Notes: generated by a model from the sequence alone, not told the origin. A stretch of 64,000 nucleotides of DNA from Methylocystis echinoides (GCF_040687965.1 NZ_CP156084.1:2728501-2792500); one strand, 5' to 3'. Counted from the stretch's first letter, positions 29,159-38,889 are shown. Program-made: numbers and translations.

Positions 29159-29548
29159 TCAATGACCCCGGCTATGTCCGTCGCCGCCGCCCGCCGTAAA
29201 TTTTGTCCAGAAGCGGGCGCCGGCTGCGAAGATGTCCTGCGTGTCCGAGATCACGCGTCGCGCGTCTTCGCTGGCCATCTCCATATGTTTGACTGTCCAG
29301 TTCTGAAACAGACTCGCGGTCTCGGTGAAGGACCTGGCCGAGGTCAGCCTGTTGGCGAAATCCGCAGCCATTGACGCTTCGTTTTGAAAGCGATCCAGCC
29401 ATTGGCGGTTGGAGCTCTGCAGCCGGTCCCAGAACTGCGACTGGGCGTCGGCGAAATCCTCCAGACGCTGCCGGCCTTCGGCCATGAACTCGGAAGCCCT
29501 CGGCGTGGCGCCGCCGCGATCCGCTTGGCGCTCTTCCTGTTGAGACAT
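29159..29548 (-). CDS. phasin-like protein
   Basis: A 129-residue, mainly helical protein with alternating charged and hydrophobic residues (RQRLEDFADAQSQFWDRLQS; MAADFANRLTSARSFTETAS; TQDIFAAGARFWTKF), as in granule-associated phasins of alphaproteobacteria. The start at 29548 has GAGGAG upstream. No catalytic motif. It could also be another phasin-type helper protein. Confidence 0.65.
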   Translation of the reverse strand: MSQQEERQADRGGATPRASEFMAEGRQRLEDFADAQSQFWDRLQSSNRQWLDRFQNEASMAADFANRLTSARSFTETASLFQNWTVKHMEMASEDARRVISDTQDIFAAGARFWTKFTAGGGDGHSRGH

Positions 29549-29774
29549 GTCCCGCTCCTCTTCAGTCGAGTTGGCCAGCCGCCCCGGCAAGGCTATATAG
29601 GACGTATTGTTCGCGACGGACTCCCCCGGCGCGCGTCTTTCTTTGCGCTGAAGCTCGCGGCGGACACTCGACAAAGCCCGCCAACTGCTGTATGGGGAGC
29701 GGCCTCAACTAAAACAGCGTTCCGAAACGCTCGTCGGCCGCAAGGCTACAGACGAAACGGCTGGAGTTACAATC

Positions 29775-30158
29775 ATGAACATCATCGAGCAGCTCGAGGC
29801 CGAACAGGCCGCCAAGCTTATTGAAGGCAAGAATATCCCCGACTTCCGCCCGGGCGACACGGTCATCGTGAACGTGAAGGTGAAGGAAGGCGAGCGCACG
29901 CGCGTTCAGGCATATGAAGGCGTCGTGATCGCGCGCAACGGCGGCGGCCTCAACGAGAGCTTCACTGTTCGCAAGATTTCTTACGGCGAGGGCGTGGAGC
30001 GCGTCTTCCCGATCCATGGCCCGCTGATCGACTCGATCAAGGTCGTCCGTCGCGGCAAGGTGCGCCGCGCCAAGCTCTATTATCTGCGCGACCGCCGCGG
30101 CAAGTCCGCCCGCATCGCCGAGCGCGTGGACCACAAGGCCAAGGCCTCGAACGCGTAA
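29775..30158 (+). CDS. rplS: 50S ribosomal protein L19
   Basis: L19 (127 residues) at the 30S-50S interface: [60 protein letters not shown] and [19 protein letters not shown]. Single gene here, without trmD next to it. Ends before a clear terminator. Confidence 0.97.
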   Translation: MNIIEQLEAEQAAKLIEGKNIPDFRPGDTVIVNVKVKEGERTRVQAYEGVVIARNGGGLNESFTVRKISYGEGVERVFPIHGPLIDSIKVVRRGKVRRAKLYYLRDRRGKSARIAERVDHKAKASNA

Positions 30159-30181
30159 TCTTCGCTCGGCTGGATTATGTG

Positions 30182-30219
30182 CCGCCCGGCGCCCGCAAGG
30201 CCCCGGGCGGTTTTGTTTT
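30182..30219 (+). terminator. Rho-independent terminator of rplS
   Basis: CCGCCCGG pairs with CCGGGCGG, followed by TTTTGTTTT, 24 bases after the rplS stop. Confidence 0.88.
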
Positions 30220-30258
30220 GCCCTTCCCCAAGCCGGTCACGCACAGCGGGGAAGGGGC

Positions 30259-30666
30259 CTACTTGTCCAGCGGCCCGTTCAAAATCCAGCGGTGGCCAAA
30301 CGGGTCGCGCAGGCTCGCGTAGCGGGTGCCCCAGAAGGAATTTGTCGGCTGCGTCTCGATCTTGGCGCCGAGCTTCGCCGCGCGGGCGCAAATGTCGTCG
30401 ACCTCTTTGGCCGAGTCATATTCGAGACTGACCGAGACGGTGGCGCTGTCGCCCGGCATGGGCACGCGCGTCTGGCCGAATTCGGGAAAGAAATCGGCGA
30501 GCATCACCGAGCCGCCGTTGATCACCAATTCGCAATGCGCGATGCGCAGCCCGTCCACGGAAGGCATGATCGCGCGCTGCTTGGCGTCGAAGGCGCCTGT
30601 GTAGAAGGCGATGGCGGCGGCGGCCGGGCTGACGGTCAGATAAGGCGCAACCCTTGGTCGGTTCAT
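30259..30666 (-). CDS. VOC-family (glyoxalase/PhnB-like) protein
   Basis: A 135-residue vicinal-oxygen-chelate protein: PYLTVSPAAAAIAFYTGAFD, the GDSATVSVSLEY strand and the C-terminal RYASLRDPFGHRWIL segment, as in PhnB-like proteins. Substrate unknown. GGAGG precedes ATG 30666, which overlaps the stop of the Rsm22 gene by 4 bases. Confidence 0.85.
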   Translation of the reverse strand: MNRPRVAPYLTVSPAAAAIAFYTGAFDAKQRAIMPSVDGLRIAHCELVINGGSVMLADFFPEFGQTRVPMPGDSATVSVSLEYDSAKEVDDICARAAKLGAKIETQPTNSFWGTRYASLRDPFGHRWILNGPLDK

Positions 30667-31661
30667 CCATCTGCCTCCGGAAGGGCGGCCCATGAGTCGC
30701 CCCAGTCTTTCTTACGATTCCCTTCATAGCGAGCCTTGTCCCGCTTGGGCAGGAAAATTTCGCGCAGGCCCGCGGCTTCGCAGCTTTTCAACGCGATTCC
30801 CGCCTTGCTTTGACGCGCCGGGGCGAGGATGCGCCCGGCAGGCGGCGTCCCCGCGCGCGCCGCGATGAGGTAGGCGTATTTCTCGTCCTCGAAAGGGGCC
30901 TCGGCGCCTTTCAACGCTTTGTGATCGCGCGAGCGCGGCAGCCGCACCGAGAAATGGCACCAGTCGGGCGGCGCGAGCGGGCAGGGCAGCCCATGTGGGC
31001 AGGGGGCGAGGATGGTCGCGCCAAGCTCGATCAAGCGGGCGCGAACTTGCATGAGCCGCGCATGGTCGCGCGGCGTCCCCGGTTCGACCAAGGCGAGGGC
31101 GCCGCCAGTCAGCGACCAGAGCGCGTCCGTCACCTGCGCCAGAGCGGCGTCGGCAAGTTCGGTCAGAGCATAAGCGACGACGACGAGGTCGCGCGGCGCA
31201 GCTGCCTCCCTGCCGAGCCTCGTCATGTCGGCGGCGACGATACTGGCGCGCGCGACCTGCGCCACGCCACTCTCGGCGGCGAGCGTTCCGGCGAGCGCAA
31301 GGAAGGCCGGGCTGCGGTCGATCATCTCGACGGCCTTAATTTCCGGCCAGACTTCGGTCGCGGCATAGGCGGCGGCGCCGAGCCCGCAACCGACGTCGAG
31401 CAGGCTTTTCGGCGCGAATCCCGGCTGTTCCGCCGCGAAGCGCCCGAGCGCGGCGGAGACGGCCGCATAGGTGGCCGGCATCCGGGTCAAGGCATAGGCG
31501 AGGGCGTCGGTTTCGCCGCGGATCGCGTCGCTCGTGGGCTTATGGGCGCGGTAGCTCTCCGACAGGCGGCGCGCGCTCTCGGCGAGGGCCTTGCGCGGCC
31601 GGCGCTCGAGCTGCGCCACCATTGCGGCGGCAAGTCCGGCGGGCAGGGAAGCTGCGCTCAT
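30663..31661 (-). CDS. Rsm22-type small ribosomal subunit methyltransferase
   Basis: A 332-residue SAM-dependent protein of the Rsm22 family: [20 protein letters not shown] is the SAM site (about residues 88-107), and [20 protein letters not shown] is the four-Cys family motif; [17 protein letters not shown] stands at the C-terminus. It acts on the small ribosomal subunit or its assembly; the exact target in bacteria is not settled. Confidence 0.88.
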   Translation of the reverse strand: MSAASLPAGLAAAMVAQLERRPRKALAESARRLSESYRAHKPTSDAIRGETDALAYALTRMPATYAAVSAALGRFAAEQPGFAPKSLLDVGCGLGAAAYAATEVWPEIKAVEMIDRSPAFLALAGTLAAESGVAQVARASIVAADMTRLGREAAAPRDLVVVAYALTELADAALAQVTDALWSLTGGALALVEPGTPRDHARLMQVRARLIELGATILAPCPHGLPCPLAPPDWCHFSVRLPRSRDHKALKGAEAPFEDEKYAYLIAARAGTPPAGRILAPARQSKAGIALKSCEAAGLREIFLPKRDKARYEGNRKKDWGDSWAALPEADG

Positions 31662-31856
31662 GCCGGGCAGGGTGGCGTCGGGGCGGGCGGGCGGCGCGAT
31701 CTCTCTTCCATGCGGCTTGCGTTACGGTTAGAAGAGCCTCAATTCAAGGGGCGCTTTGCTTCCTCCGCCCGACGCGGAGAGGCCGGGCGGCCCAATCCTC
31801 TCCGCCTCGCGGGGAATGCGGGACAGCCGCAGCCTGCGGCTCTGAAGGAAAGAGAT

Positions 31857-33275
31857 ATGTCCGCCAATTCGTCTGCGCCGCGCACGCTTTACGACAAGAT
31901 CTGGGACGACCATGTCGTCGACCGCCAGGATGACGGCGCCTGCCTGCTTTATATCGACCGCCACCTTGTCCATGAAGTGACGAGCCCGCAGGCTTTCGAA
32001 GGCCTGCGCATGACCGGCCGCAAGGTCCGCGCGCCCCAGAAGACGCTCGCCGTCGTCGACCACAATGTGCCGACGACGGACCGCTCTCTGCCGATCGAGG
32101 ACCCGGAGAGCAAGGCGCAGGTCGAGCAGCTCGCCGTCAACGCCAAGGAATTCGGCGTCGAATATTACAACGAGCACGACCGCCGCCAGGGCGTGGTGCA
32201 TATCGTCGGGCCGGAGCAGGGCTTCACGCTCCCCGGCATGACGATCGTCTGCGGCGACAGCCATACGTCGACACACGGCGCCTTTGGCGCTTTGGCGCAT
32301 GGCATTGGCACTTCGGAGGTCGAGCATGTGCTCGCCACCCAGACGCTGATCCAGAAGAAGGCCGCCAATATGCTGGTGCAGGTCGACGGCAAGCTCGCCG
32401 ACGGCGCGACGGCCAAGGACATCATCCTCGCGATCATCGGCGAGATCGGCACGGCCGGCGGCACCGGCCATGTCATCGAATATGCCGGCGAAGCCATCCG
32501 CGATCTGTCGATGGAAGGCCGCATGACGGTCTGCAATATGTCGATCGAGGGCGGCGCCCGCGCCGGTCTCGTCGCCCCCGACGAGAAGACCTTCGCCTAT
32601 CTTGAGGACCGCCCCAAGGGTCCGAAGGGCGAGGCTTTCGACATGGCGCGGCGTTACTGGGAGACGCTCTTTAGCGACGAGGGCGCGCATTTCGACAAGA
32701 TCATTCGCCTCGACGCGAGCAATCTGCCGCCGATCGTCACCTGGGGCACGAGCCCCGAAGACGTCGCCCGCATCGACGGCTTCGTGCCGACGCCGGATTC
32801 AGCGAAGACCCCGCAAAAGCGCGCAGCCATCGAGCGCGCGCTCGCCTATATGGGCCTCAAGGGCGGCGAGCGGATGACAGACATCGAAATCGACCGCGTC
32901 TTCATCGGGTCCTGCACCAATGGCCGCATCGAGGATTTGCGCGCCGCCGCCAAAATGGTCGAGGGCAAGAAGGTCAGTGAGCGGGTCAACGCCATGGTCG
33001 TCCCGGGCTCGGGTCTCGTGAAGGAGCAGGCCGAAGCGGAGGGGCTCGACAGGATCTTCCGCGCCGCCGGCTTCGAATGGCGCGAACCGGGCTGCTCCAT
33101 GTGCCTCGCCATGAACCCGGACCGTCTGGCGCCCGGCGAACGCTGCGCCTCGACGTCCAACCGCAATTTCGAGGGCCGCCAGGGCTTCAAGGGCCGCACC
33201 CATCTCGTATCGCCGGCCATGGCGGCGGCGGCGGCGGTCGCCGGCCGCTTCGTCGACGTGCGAAACTGGCGATAA
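31857..33275 (+). CDS. leuC: LeuC, 3-isopropylmalate dehydratase large subunit
   Basis: Isomerises 2- to 3-isopropylmalate in leucine synthesis together with LeuD. The 472-residue aconitase-type protein shows [32 protein letters not shown], the [4Fe-4S] ligands in [16 protein letters not shown] and the [11 protein letters not shown] pair, and ends with [18 protein letters not shown] 31857 has AAGGAAAG upstream; a very long upstream frame is antisense to the Rsm22 gene and rejected. leuD is not in the window. Confidence 0.97.
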   Translation: MSANSSAPRTLYDKIWDDHVVDRQDDGACLLYIDRHLVHEVTSPQAFEGLRMTGRKVRAPQKTLAVVDHNVPTTDRSLPIEDPESKAQVEQLAVNAKEFGVEYYNEHDRRQGVVHIVGPEQGFTLPGMTIVCGDSHTSTHGAFGALAHGIGTSEVEHVLATQTLIQKKAANMLVQVDGKLADGATAKDIILAIIGEIGTAGGTGHVIEYAGEAIRDLSMEGRMTVCNMSIEGGARAGLVAPDEKTFAYLEDRPKGPKGEAFDMARRYWETLFSDEGAHFDKIIRLDASNLPPIVTWGTSPEDVARIDGFVPTPDSAKTPQKRAAIERALAYMGLKGGERMTDIEIDRVFIGSCTNGRIEDLRAAAKMVEGKKVSERVNAMVVPGSGLVKEQAEAEGLDRIFRAAGFEWREPGCSMCLAMNPDRLAPGERCASTSNRNFEGRQGFKGRTHLVSPAMAAAAAVAGRFVDVRNWR

Positions 33276-33282
33276 AAACGAA

Positions 33283-33308
33283 AGGGGCTGCAAAGCCCCT
33301 TTTTTTTG
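33283..33308 (+). terminator. Rho-independent terminator of leuC
   Basis: AGGGGCT-GCAA-AGCCCCT followed by a run of eight T, directly after leuC. Confidence 0.95.
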
Positions 33309-33423
33309 CTTCGGCCGCAAGCATTCGCGGGACTGGCGCAGCGTGGCCCTGGGGCCCGCGGCTAACGACTTACCTGGCCTTGCGACTTGTTGAAGCGACG
33401 CGGCCGGCGCCATAGTCCGGCCC

Positions 33424-33852
33424 ATGAACGAATCATCCGTGAACTGGGGCCGGCGGACCGCCCCGTCGCTTGCCGACATCGAGGCGCTCGCCGACGCCGC
33501 CTTCAAAGCCCTTCCTGAGCGCTTCACGCGCCTGTGCGAGGGCGTCGTCGTTCGCGTCGAGGATTTCCCCGACGAGGAGACGATGGACGCGATGGCGTGC
33601 GAAACTGACTTCGATCTTCTCGGCCTGTTTCGAGGCCGTGGGCTGACCGAGGGCGAGCACCTCGCCGAAACCGGCGCCGAGCCGAACATGGTGTGGCTCT
33701 ATCGCCGCCCGATTCTCGACTTCTGGGCGGAAAGCGAGGATACGCTGGCCGATATCGTCACCCATGTGCTGGTGCATGAGATCGGCCATCATTTCGGCCT
33801 GTCCGACGCCGATATGGAAGAAATCGAGCGGCAGGCGTCCGAGCGGGATTAG
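33424..33852 (+). CDS. minimal zinc metallopeptidase-like protein
   Basis: A 142-residue zincin-like protein with the HExxH motif in THVLVHEIGHHFGLSDADME near the C-terminus and the LFRGRGLTEGE segment of this alphaproteobacterial family. Substrate unknown. It starts at ATG 33424, about 115 bases after the leuC terminator. Confidence 0.88.
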   Translation: MNESSVNWGRRTAPSLADIEALADAAFKALPERFTRLCEGVVVRVEDFPDEETMDAMACETDFDLLGLFRGRGLTEGEHLAETGAEPNMVWLYRRPILDFWAESEDTLADIVTHVLVHEIGHHFGLSDADMEEIERQASERD

Positions 33853-33871
33853 GGGTCGACGATATCGCGAA

Positions 33872-34615
33872 CTATCTCACGCATTCGATGAAAGCGATTG
33901 TCGGATGGTCGAGAAATAACTTCCAGAAGTCGCGCCCGAACGCTTTCTCTCCCTCCGGGGAGAGCCGCGGCGCGCGCCAGTGAACCTGCGAGAAACCGGC
34001 CGCGCGGAACGCGTCCTCGTGGATCTGTTTGTCGAGGAAGTAGTTCTCGATGTCGAAGAAAGTCCCGTCCTCCTGAAAGATGCGCCAAATGATCGGCGCT
34101 CCTTCTTTCACGCCGCCATTGATCTTCGCCTCGAAACCATACTGCCGGTAGGATCGGTCGGCGCCGAAGTCCAGCATCGGACTGCTGTTGACCGTGACGA
34201 AACGCCCGCCAGGCTTGAGACTTCGCGCGACTGCGTCGCACATCTGTTGCAGTTCGCGCCGGTCGTGGGCGTAATTGAGAAAATAGGCGGCGAAGGCGAG
34301 ATCGAAGGCGCCCTCGAAAGGCAGGTCCTTTCCGTCGCCGATGCGGTACTCGACGCCCCCCAGCGGCCGCTTTGCTTCTTGCGCCTGCGCAAGTTCGATC
34401 ATGCGCGCCGAGAGGTCCACCCCGATGACGTGCGCCGCGCCTCTTGCGCGAAGGCGTCGCGTATAATGGCCCTCGCCGCAAGCGACGTCGAGCGCCGACT
34501 GGCCGTCGAGGGCGGGAATGAGCTGATCGAGCGTGTAAGCCTCAATATGGATTCGCCAGGGATGCTGCTTGGCGCGTTGATACTCTTCGGCGATCGGATC
34601 ATAATCAGTCGTCAT
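33872..34615 (-). CDS. class I SAM-dependent methyltransferase
   Basis: A 247-residue protein with SAM motif I in ALDVACGEGHYTRRLRARGA (about residues 38-57), motif II GVDLSARMIELAQAQE and the LAFAAYFLNYAHDRRELQQM segment. No substrate can be named. ATG 34615 gives the usual N-terminus (MTTDYDPIAEEYQRAKQHPW). Convergent with the peptidase gene. Confidence 0.85.
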   Translation of the reverse strand: MTTDYDPIAEEYQRAKQHPWRIHIEAYTLDQLIPALDGQSALDVACGEGHYTRRLRARGAAHVIGVDLSARMIELAQAQEAKRPLGGVEYRIGDGKDLPFEGAFDLAFAAYFLNYAHDRRELQQMCDAVARSLKPGGRFVTVNSSPMLDFGADRSYRQYGFEAKINGGVKEGAPIIWRIFQEDGTFFDIENYFLDKQIHEDAFRAAGFSQVHWRAPRLSPEGEKAFGRDFWKLFLDHPTIAFIECVR

Positions 34616-34754
34616 GGCGCCCTGCCTCCCGCAAGTGCGCCAGCTTAGGCGGTTGGCATGCGCGTTTGCAATCATTGCGCGCGCCTGACGGCGTCAATGT
34701 GCCCGACTGTTTTCGGCGGCGCATTGGCGGCTTCCCCGCCTCGGGCGGGGCGCC

Positions 34755-35180
34755 TCAATACTCGATGAACGGCGCGTTTTTCAGCCGCCGCCGACGTTCT
34801 TCACGCGTTTCGCTCGCCGGCTCTATCGTCGCGCCGTCGATGTCGCCGAGCGCCGCGGCCGCGAATGTCACTTCGCCCGTAAAAGGCTGGCGCTTGGAGA
34901 AGGGGACGAAGCGGTCGGGCGAAAGGATGGCGGCTTTCTCTTGCGGCGCCGTGGCTTGAACCAGTCGCGCCCCGCTCGGCGAATAGCGCTCGCAGTCACG
35001 GGCGCCGGAAGCGCGCGACGCCATGCAGGCGCTGCGAGATGCGCCGGGATAGGATTTCCCCTGGGGCGCCGCGACCGCGACCCAAGGAGGCGCGAGGAAG
35101 AGAGCAAAGACGACAAGGCCGCGATATCTGCCCGCGCGCACCATCCGGGCCGGGACGGCGGATGCATTTGTCCTGGACAT
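34755..35180 (-). CDS. secreted hypothetical protein
   Basis: About 141 residues with an N-terminal signal peptide (RYRGLVVFALFLAPPWVAVA followed by AP) and two cysteines in SACMASRASGARDCERY. The rest is rich in charged residues (ETREERRRRLK). No family recognised. The start may also be TTG 35195 or a downstream ATG at 35144. Confidence 0.6.
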   Translation of the reverse strand: MSRTNASAVPARMVRAGRYRGLVVFALFLAPPWVAVAAPQGKSYPGASRSACMASRASGARDCERYSPSGARLVQATAPQEKAAILSPDRFVPFSKRQPFTGEVTFAAAALGDIDGATIEPASETREERRRRLKNAPFIEY

Positions 35181-35319
35181 CGACGAATCGCCCAAAGCAG
35201 ACTTAAGCTAGTTATATTTCAGTTAGTTGGCTTTCACTCGTCAAGCGCGAAGCTTGCGCGGAGCTTGCGCCGATCTTCGCAAGGTAAGGATTTGTTAAAT
35301 TCCGCCCCAACCGATCTGT

Positions 35320-35592
35320 CTAAGGACTGAGGACATAGATCGGGACGAGGACAAGGGATAACGCCAGCGTTCTGATGACGAGACCGACCGGGAAGCCGAC
35401 GCAAATCCAGTAGAGGAGGTTGTTGGGGAGGTCGGCGAAATACAGCATGAGCTCGGGCCTCAGCCGCGAAACCCATAGCATGTAGACAGAGATCGCGGCG
35501 CTGAGCGCGATGACGAACTCCACCCCAAAACCGAAGTTCGCCGCACAAATCACAATAGCGACGACTATGCTGAATTTCAGGAGCGCGTGCAT
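35320..35592 (-). CDS. small membrane protein
   Basis: A 90-residue protein with three predicted membrane segments (LLKFSIVVAIVICAANFGFG; FVIALSAAISVYMLWV; GLVIRTLALSLVLVPIYVL). No family recognised. Confidence 0.55.
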   Translation of the reverse strand: MHALLKFSIVVAIVICAANFGFGVEFVIALSAAISVYMLWVSRLRPELMLYFADLPNNLLYWICVGFPVGLVIRTLALSLVLVPIYVLSP

Positions 35593-35769
35593 GGCTTCGC
35601 CCTTTTCTGGGAGACGCCTTCTTCCAAAAAAATGGGGCGGCGGGAGACCCGGACAACAGGGCCTTTCGACGCCGGCCGCAACAATGACGTAACCGGGCCA
35701 AGCTAATGTCTCTTTTGAAGACTAGGCGCTAAGCGCGGCGCATCTCGCGCGGCAGGATCCGGAGGGCGC

Positions 35770-35925
35770 ATGATCAGCAAGTTAATGGGCTCGGCGCTGT
35801 TGCTGCACGGACTCGAGGCGGCAAGGGTCAGCGACCTCGAGGCGCAAATTCTGTTGCTCGCGGGAGCCTTTTTGATCATCCGCGGCATAAGGCTGAAAGA
35901 AGCCAGACTGAGCCGTGGCCGCTAA
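35770..35925 (+). CDS. very small membrane protein
   Basis: A 51-residue reading frame, MISKLMGSALLLHGLEAARV at the start and ILLLAGAFLIIRGIRLKEAR later, with GGAGG 4 bases before the ATG. One membrane segment. Supported only by the ribosome binding site and composition. Confidence 0.45.
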   Translation: MISKLMGSALLLHGLEAARVSDLEAQILLLAGAFLIIRGIRLKEARLSRGR

Positions 35926-36013
35926 CAGCGGTGGCGTCGACAAATCCGCTTGTCTGTCGGAGCGGTTTGCGCCTTTCCTTCTCGACGCCCAGTCGGGGAA
36001 CAAGGAGGACGCG

Positions 36014-36298
36014 ATGAACCTGCAACGCCGTGCGGTGCGACAGAATGTCGAGAAGAGCCGGTTCGAGTTGCCGGTCGACGGCGAGGTCGCGCTTGCCGAT
36101 TATGTCCTGCGCGACGGCGTGATGCTTTTCACCCACACCGAAACGCCGCCCGCTCTGCAGGGGCGAGGAATCGCCTCGGCCCTGATAGAGGGGGCGCTGC
36201 TCTCGGCGCGACAGCAGGGGCTGAAGGTGCGGGCGAGCTGTTCCTTCGTCGTGGACTATCTCGCACGACATCCCGAGTTCGCCGACTTGCAGGGCTGA
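36014..36298 (+). CDS. GNAT N-acetyltransferase of the YjdJ/YidJ type
   Basis: A 94-residue minimal acetyltransferase: RFELPVDGEVALADYVLRDG, the acetyl-CoA loop LQGRGIASALIEGAL and CSFVVDYLARHPEFADL. ATG 36014 has AAGGAGG upstream. Earlier in-frame codons overlap the small gene upstream. Confidence 0.85.
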   Translation: MNLQRRAVRQNVEKSRFELPVDGEVALADYVLRDGVMLFTHTETPPALQGRGIASALIEGALLSARQQGLKVRASCSFVVDYLARHPEFADLQG

Positions 36299-36366
36299 AC
36301 CCCCGCTGAAGCGATTCTCCGGCGTGTCGGCAAATGCCTCGCGGCGCTCTGTAATGGCTTCGCGCC

Positions 36367-38214
36367 TTATGCGCCGTCCGCCTCGCTGGCCAACTCCAGC
36401 CATTGCTCTTCCGCGGCGGCGAGCGCCTTGGCGAGATCCTCGCGCTGGGCCGCGAGCTTGGCGGCCTCCTGCGGGTTGCGGACAAAGGCGTCCGGCGCGG
36501 CGAGCGCTTCGTCGACGCGGGCCAGCAGGCCAGTAAATTTTTCGACCTTGTCCTCCGCGGCCGCGAGCTTGCGCCTGATCTGCCCCGCATCGCGGCGCCT
36601 CGGCGCCTCGGGCGAGGGCGCCGCCGGCGCGGGCCTGGGCTCCTCCCCCTTGGTCTTCGACAGCACCACGCGCGCATAATCGTCCATGTCGCCGTCGAAG
36701 GGGCGTACCGTTCCCTCGTCCACGAGCAAGAGCCGGTCGGCGCAGGCGTCGAGCAGATAGCGGTCGTGTGAGACCAGAATCACCGCGCCCTCGTATTCAT
36801 TGACCGCTTCGATCAGGGCGGCTCGGCTATCGATATCCAGATGGTTCGTCGGTTCGTCGAGGATAAGGAGGTGCGGGGCGTTGAACGAGGCGACGCCGAG
36901 CAGCAGCCGCGCTTTCTCGCCCCCGGAGAGATTTGCGACCTTGGTGTCCGCGCGGGCTCCTGAAAAACCGGTCTGCGCCGCCCGCGCCCGCACCCGCGCC
37001 TCTGGCGCGTCGGGCATCAGCCGTGAGAAGACGAGATAGGGCGTGTCCTGCTCGTTGAGGTCCTCGATCTGGTGCTGGGCGAAAAACCCCGCCTCCAGCC
37101 TGGCGGCGCGCACCATCTTCCCGTCCATCGGCGCGAGCCTCCCGCCGAGCAGCTTGGCGAAGGTGGATTTGCCGTTGCCGTTGGCGCCGAGCAGCCCGAT
37201 CCGGTCGTCGTTGGAGAGGGAGAGCGTCAGACGCGAGAGAACCACCCGCTCGCCATAGCCGACAGAGACCCGCTCCAGCGCGATGATCGGCGGCGAAAGC
37301 GGCTTCTCCGGCGAGGGCAGGTGAATTGGCAGAACGCTGTCGTCGACGATCGCGGCGACCGGCTCCATTTTCTCGAGCATTTTGAGCCGCGACTGCGCCT
37401 GCCGCGCCTTGGTGGCCTTGGCTCGGAAGCGGTCGACGAAGGCCTGCAGGTGCTTACGGCGCTCTTCCTGCTTCCGGGCGCCCTTTGCCGCGAGCAGCTG
37501 CGCCTCGCGACGCTGCTTCTCGAAAGCCGAGTAATCGCCTTTGTAGAGGGCGAGCTTGCCGCGTTCGAGGTGCAAAATATGCGTCGCGACGGCGTCGAGG
37601 AGGTCGCGATCGTGACTGATGACCACAACGCTCGCCGGGTAGCGCGCGAGATAGTCGACGAGCCAGAGCGTGCCTTCGAGATCGAGATAATTCGTGGGCT
37701 CGTCGAGCAGCAGCAGATCCGGTTGGGAGAACAGCACCGCGGCGAGCGCCACGCGCATGCGCCAGCCGCCTGAAAATTCCGACAAGGGCCGGCGCTGGGC
37801 GGCGGCGTCGAAACCGAGCCCGTGGAGAATCGCCGCGGCGCGGGCGGGGGCGGAATGGGCGTCAATGTCCGCCAGGCGGGTCTGGATGTCGGCGATGTCG
37901 TGAGGGTCGTGCGCGTTCTCGGCTCGGGCAAGAAGCTCGGCGCGCTCGCGGTCTGCGGCCAATACGAAGTCCATCAGGCTGGTCGGCCCGCCGGGCGCTT
38001 CCTGCTCGACCCGGCCGAGCCTCGTGCGCGCGGGCAGGGCGATAGTCCCGGACTCCGGCGAAATTTCCGCAGCGATCAGACGGAAAAGCGTGGTCTTGCC
38101 GGCGCCGTTGCGGCCGACAAAGCCGGCGCGGCATCGGCCTGGCAGGAAGACGCCCGCGTGATCGAAAATGAGGCGGTCGCCCAGCCGGTAGGTGAGGTCG
38201 TTGATCGTGAGCAT
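36367..38214 (-). CDS. ABC-F family ATPase (ribosome-associated)
   Basis: A 615-residue soluble protein with two ABC domains: Walker A GRNGAGKTT and GANGNGKST, signatures FSGGWRMRVAL and LSGGEKARLLL, the linker rich in Arg/Lys (RKHLQAFVDRFRAKATKARQ) and a C-terminal coiled coil (RRKLAAAEDKVEKFTGLL). ABC-F proteins act on the ribosome in translation or drug protection. ATG 38214 gives MLTINDLTYRLGDRLIFDHA, the usual start. Confidence 0.93.
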   Translation of the reverse strand: MLTINDLTYRLGDRLIFDHAGVFLPGRCRAGFVGRNGAGKTTLFRLIAAEISPESGTIALPARTRLGRVEQEAPGGPTSLMDFVLAADRERAELLARAENAHDPHDIADIQTRLADIDAHSAPARAAAILHGLGFDAAAQRRPLSEFSGGWRMRVALAAVLFSQPDLLLLDEPTNYLDLEGTLWLVDYLARYPASVVVISHDRDLLDAVATHILHLERGKLALYKGDYSAFEKQRREAQLLAAKGARKQEERRKHLQAFVDRFRAKATKARQAQSRLKMLEKMEPVAAIVDDSVLPIHLPSPEKPLSPPIIALERVSVGYGERVVLSRLTLSLSNDDRIGLLGANGNGKSTFAKLLGGRLAPMDGKMVRAARLEAGFFAQHQIEDLNEQDTPYLVFSRLMPDAPEARVRARAAQTGFSGARADTKVANLSGGEKARLLLGVASFNAPHLLILDEPTNHLDIDSRAALIEAVNEYEGAVILVSHDRYLLDACADRLLLVDEGTVRPFDGDMDDYARVVLSKTKGEEPRPAPAAPSPEAPRRRDAGQIRRKLAAAEDKVEKFTGLLARVDEALAAPDAFVRNPQEAAKLAAQREDLAKALAAAEEQWLELASEADGA

Positions 38215-38418
38215 GGTTGAGAGCCCAGTAACAGGCCAGGGCTGGCGCCGCCAGACTTGAGTTGGACTGGCGGCCTCGCGGCGGCGATTCGAACAACCCG
38301 CGTCAGTCCTGGGCAAGGCGCGCCGCGCCAGAATGGCCCACGGTTTGCTTCGTCTGCGACGAGGTCAAGAAAGAGGGAGCCCGAGGCAGATCAACCAGAG
38401 ACGAGGAGGCATGGCGTC

Positions 38419-38541
38419 ATGCACCCTGACATGGAAGCCTATCTGTGGATCACCGTTAAAGCCTTTGGTTTTGCGCTCGTGGGAATCTACGCCACGCGCA
38501 TTGGTCTTTACGCCTACGAAGCCATGACGTGGGGGATTTGA
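38419..38541 (+). CDS. very small membrane protein
   Basis: A 40-residue reading frame (MHPDMEAYLWITVKAFGFAL, then VGIYATRIGLYAYEAMTWGI) with GAGGAGG upstream. One membrane segment. No family recognised; a short gene just upstream of tRNA-Glu. Confidence 0.5.
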   Translation: MHPDMEAYLWITVKAFGFALVGIYATRIGLYAYEAMTWGI

Positions 38542-38655
38542 AACCGTCGAAGCGCGCCGGCGCGGCGGGGCAAAATGTCTTCCCGACAAGGCTTGTCTTG
38601 CGCGCCGCGCGCCTCTATACAGCCCTCGCTGCGCCGCTTCGCGCCGCGCAGGCCC

Positions 38656-38731
38656 GCGCCCATCGTCTAGAGGCCTAGGACGTCGCCCTTTCACGGCGAA
38701 AACAGGGGTTCGAATCCCCTTGGGCGCGCCA
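38656..38731 (+). tRNA. tRNA-Glu (anticodon UUC)
   Basis: A complete 76-base cloverleaf: acceptor GCGCCCA / TGGGCGC, anticodon loop CTTTCAC with TTC at 38690-38692, T-loop GTTCGAATC, and an encoded CCA end. Its 3' half (38686 on) is repeated at 58849, so it is the attachment site of the island and was restored by the element's insertion. Confidence 0.97.
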
Positions 38732-38732
38732 A
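38686..38732. repeat. left attachment repeat (attL) of the island
   Basis: 47 bases from the anticodon stem to the CCA end of tRNA-Glu plus one base; identical to 58849-58895. Marks the left boundary of the 20.16-kb element. Confidence 0.92.
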
Positions 38733-38790
38733 GAAAATCAACACTTTACGCGGGCGTCAGCTGGCTCCATTTCTTCTCATACGGAAAATT

Positions 38791-38816
38791 TACGGAAAAG
38801 GCGTGGTTGGACAAGC
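38791..38816 (+). repeat. 26-bp repeat near attL, shared with the integrase upstream region
   Basis: 23 of 26 bases equal to 58734-58759 on the same strand. Begins with TACGGAAAAGGCGTG; another TACGGAAAA starts 11 bases earlier. A candidate arm-type site for integrase or its helper. Confidence 0.7.
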
Positions 38817-38856
38817 TTGTATTAACGCGACGTTTTTCGGCCTGTAACCACACATG

Positions 38857-38889
38857 ACGCCCCGCCGATACATCCACGGTGGGGGCGCT
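38857..38889. repeat. 33-bp hairpin repeat, copy 1
   Basis: 31 of 33 bases equal to 46697-46729. CGCCCC and GGGGCG flank a conserved loop with CCGATACATCCAC. Here no T-run follows on either strand. Confidence 0.65.

Noticed and set aside
30810-31856. A 349-codon N-terminal extension of LeuC.
   Set aside because: It is antisense to the Rsm22 gene; LeuC proteins start at the position of ATG 31857, which has a ribosome binding site.
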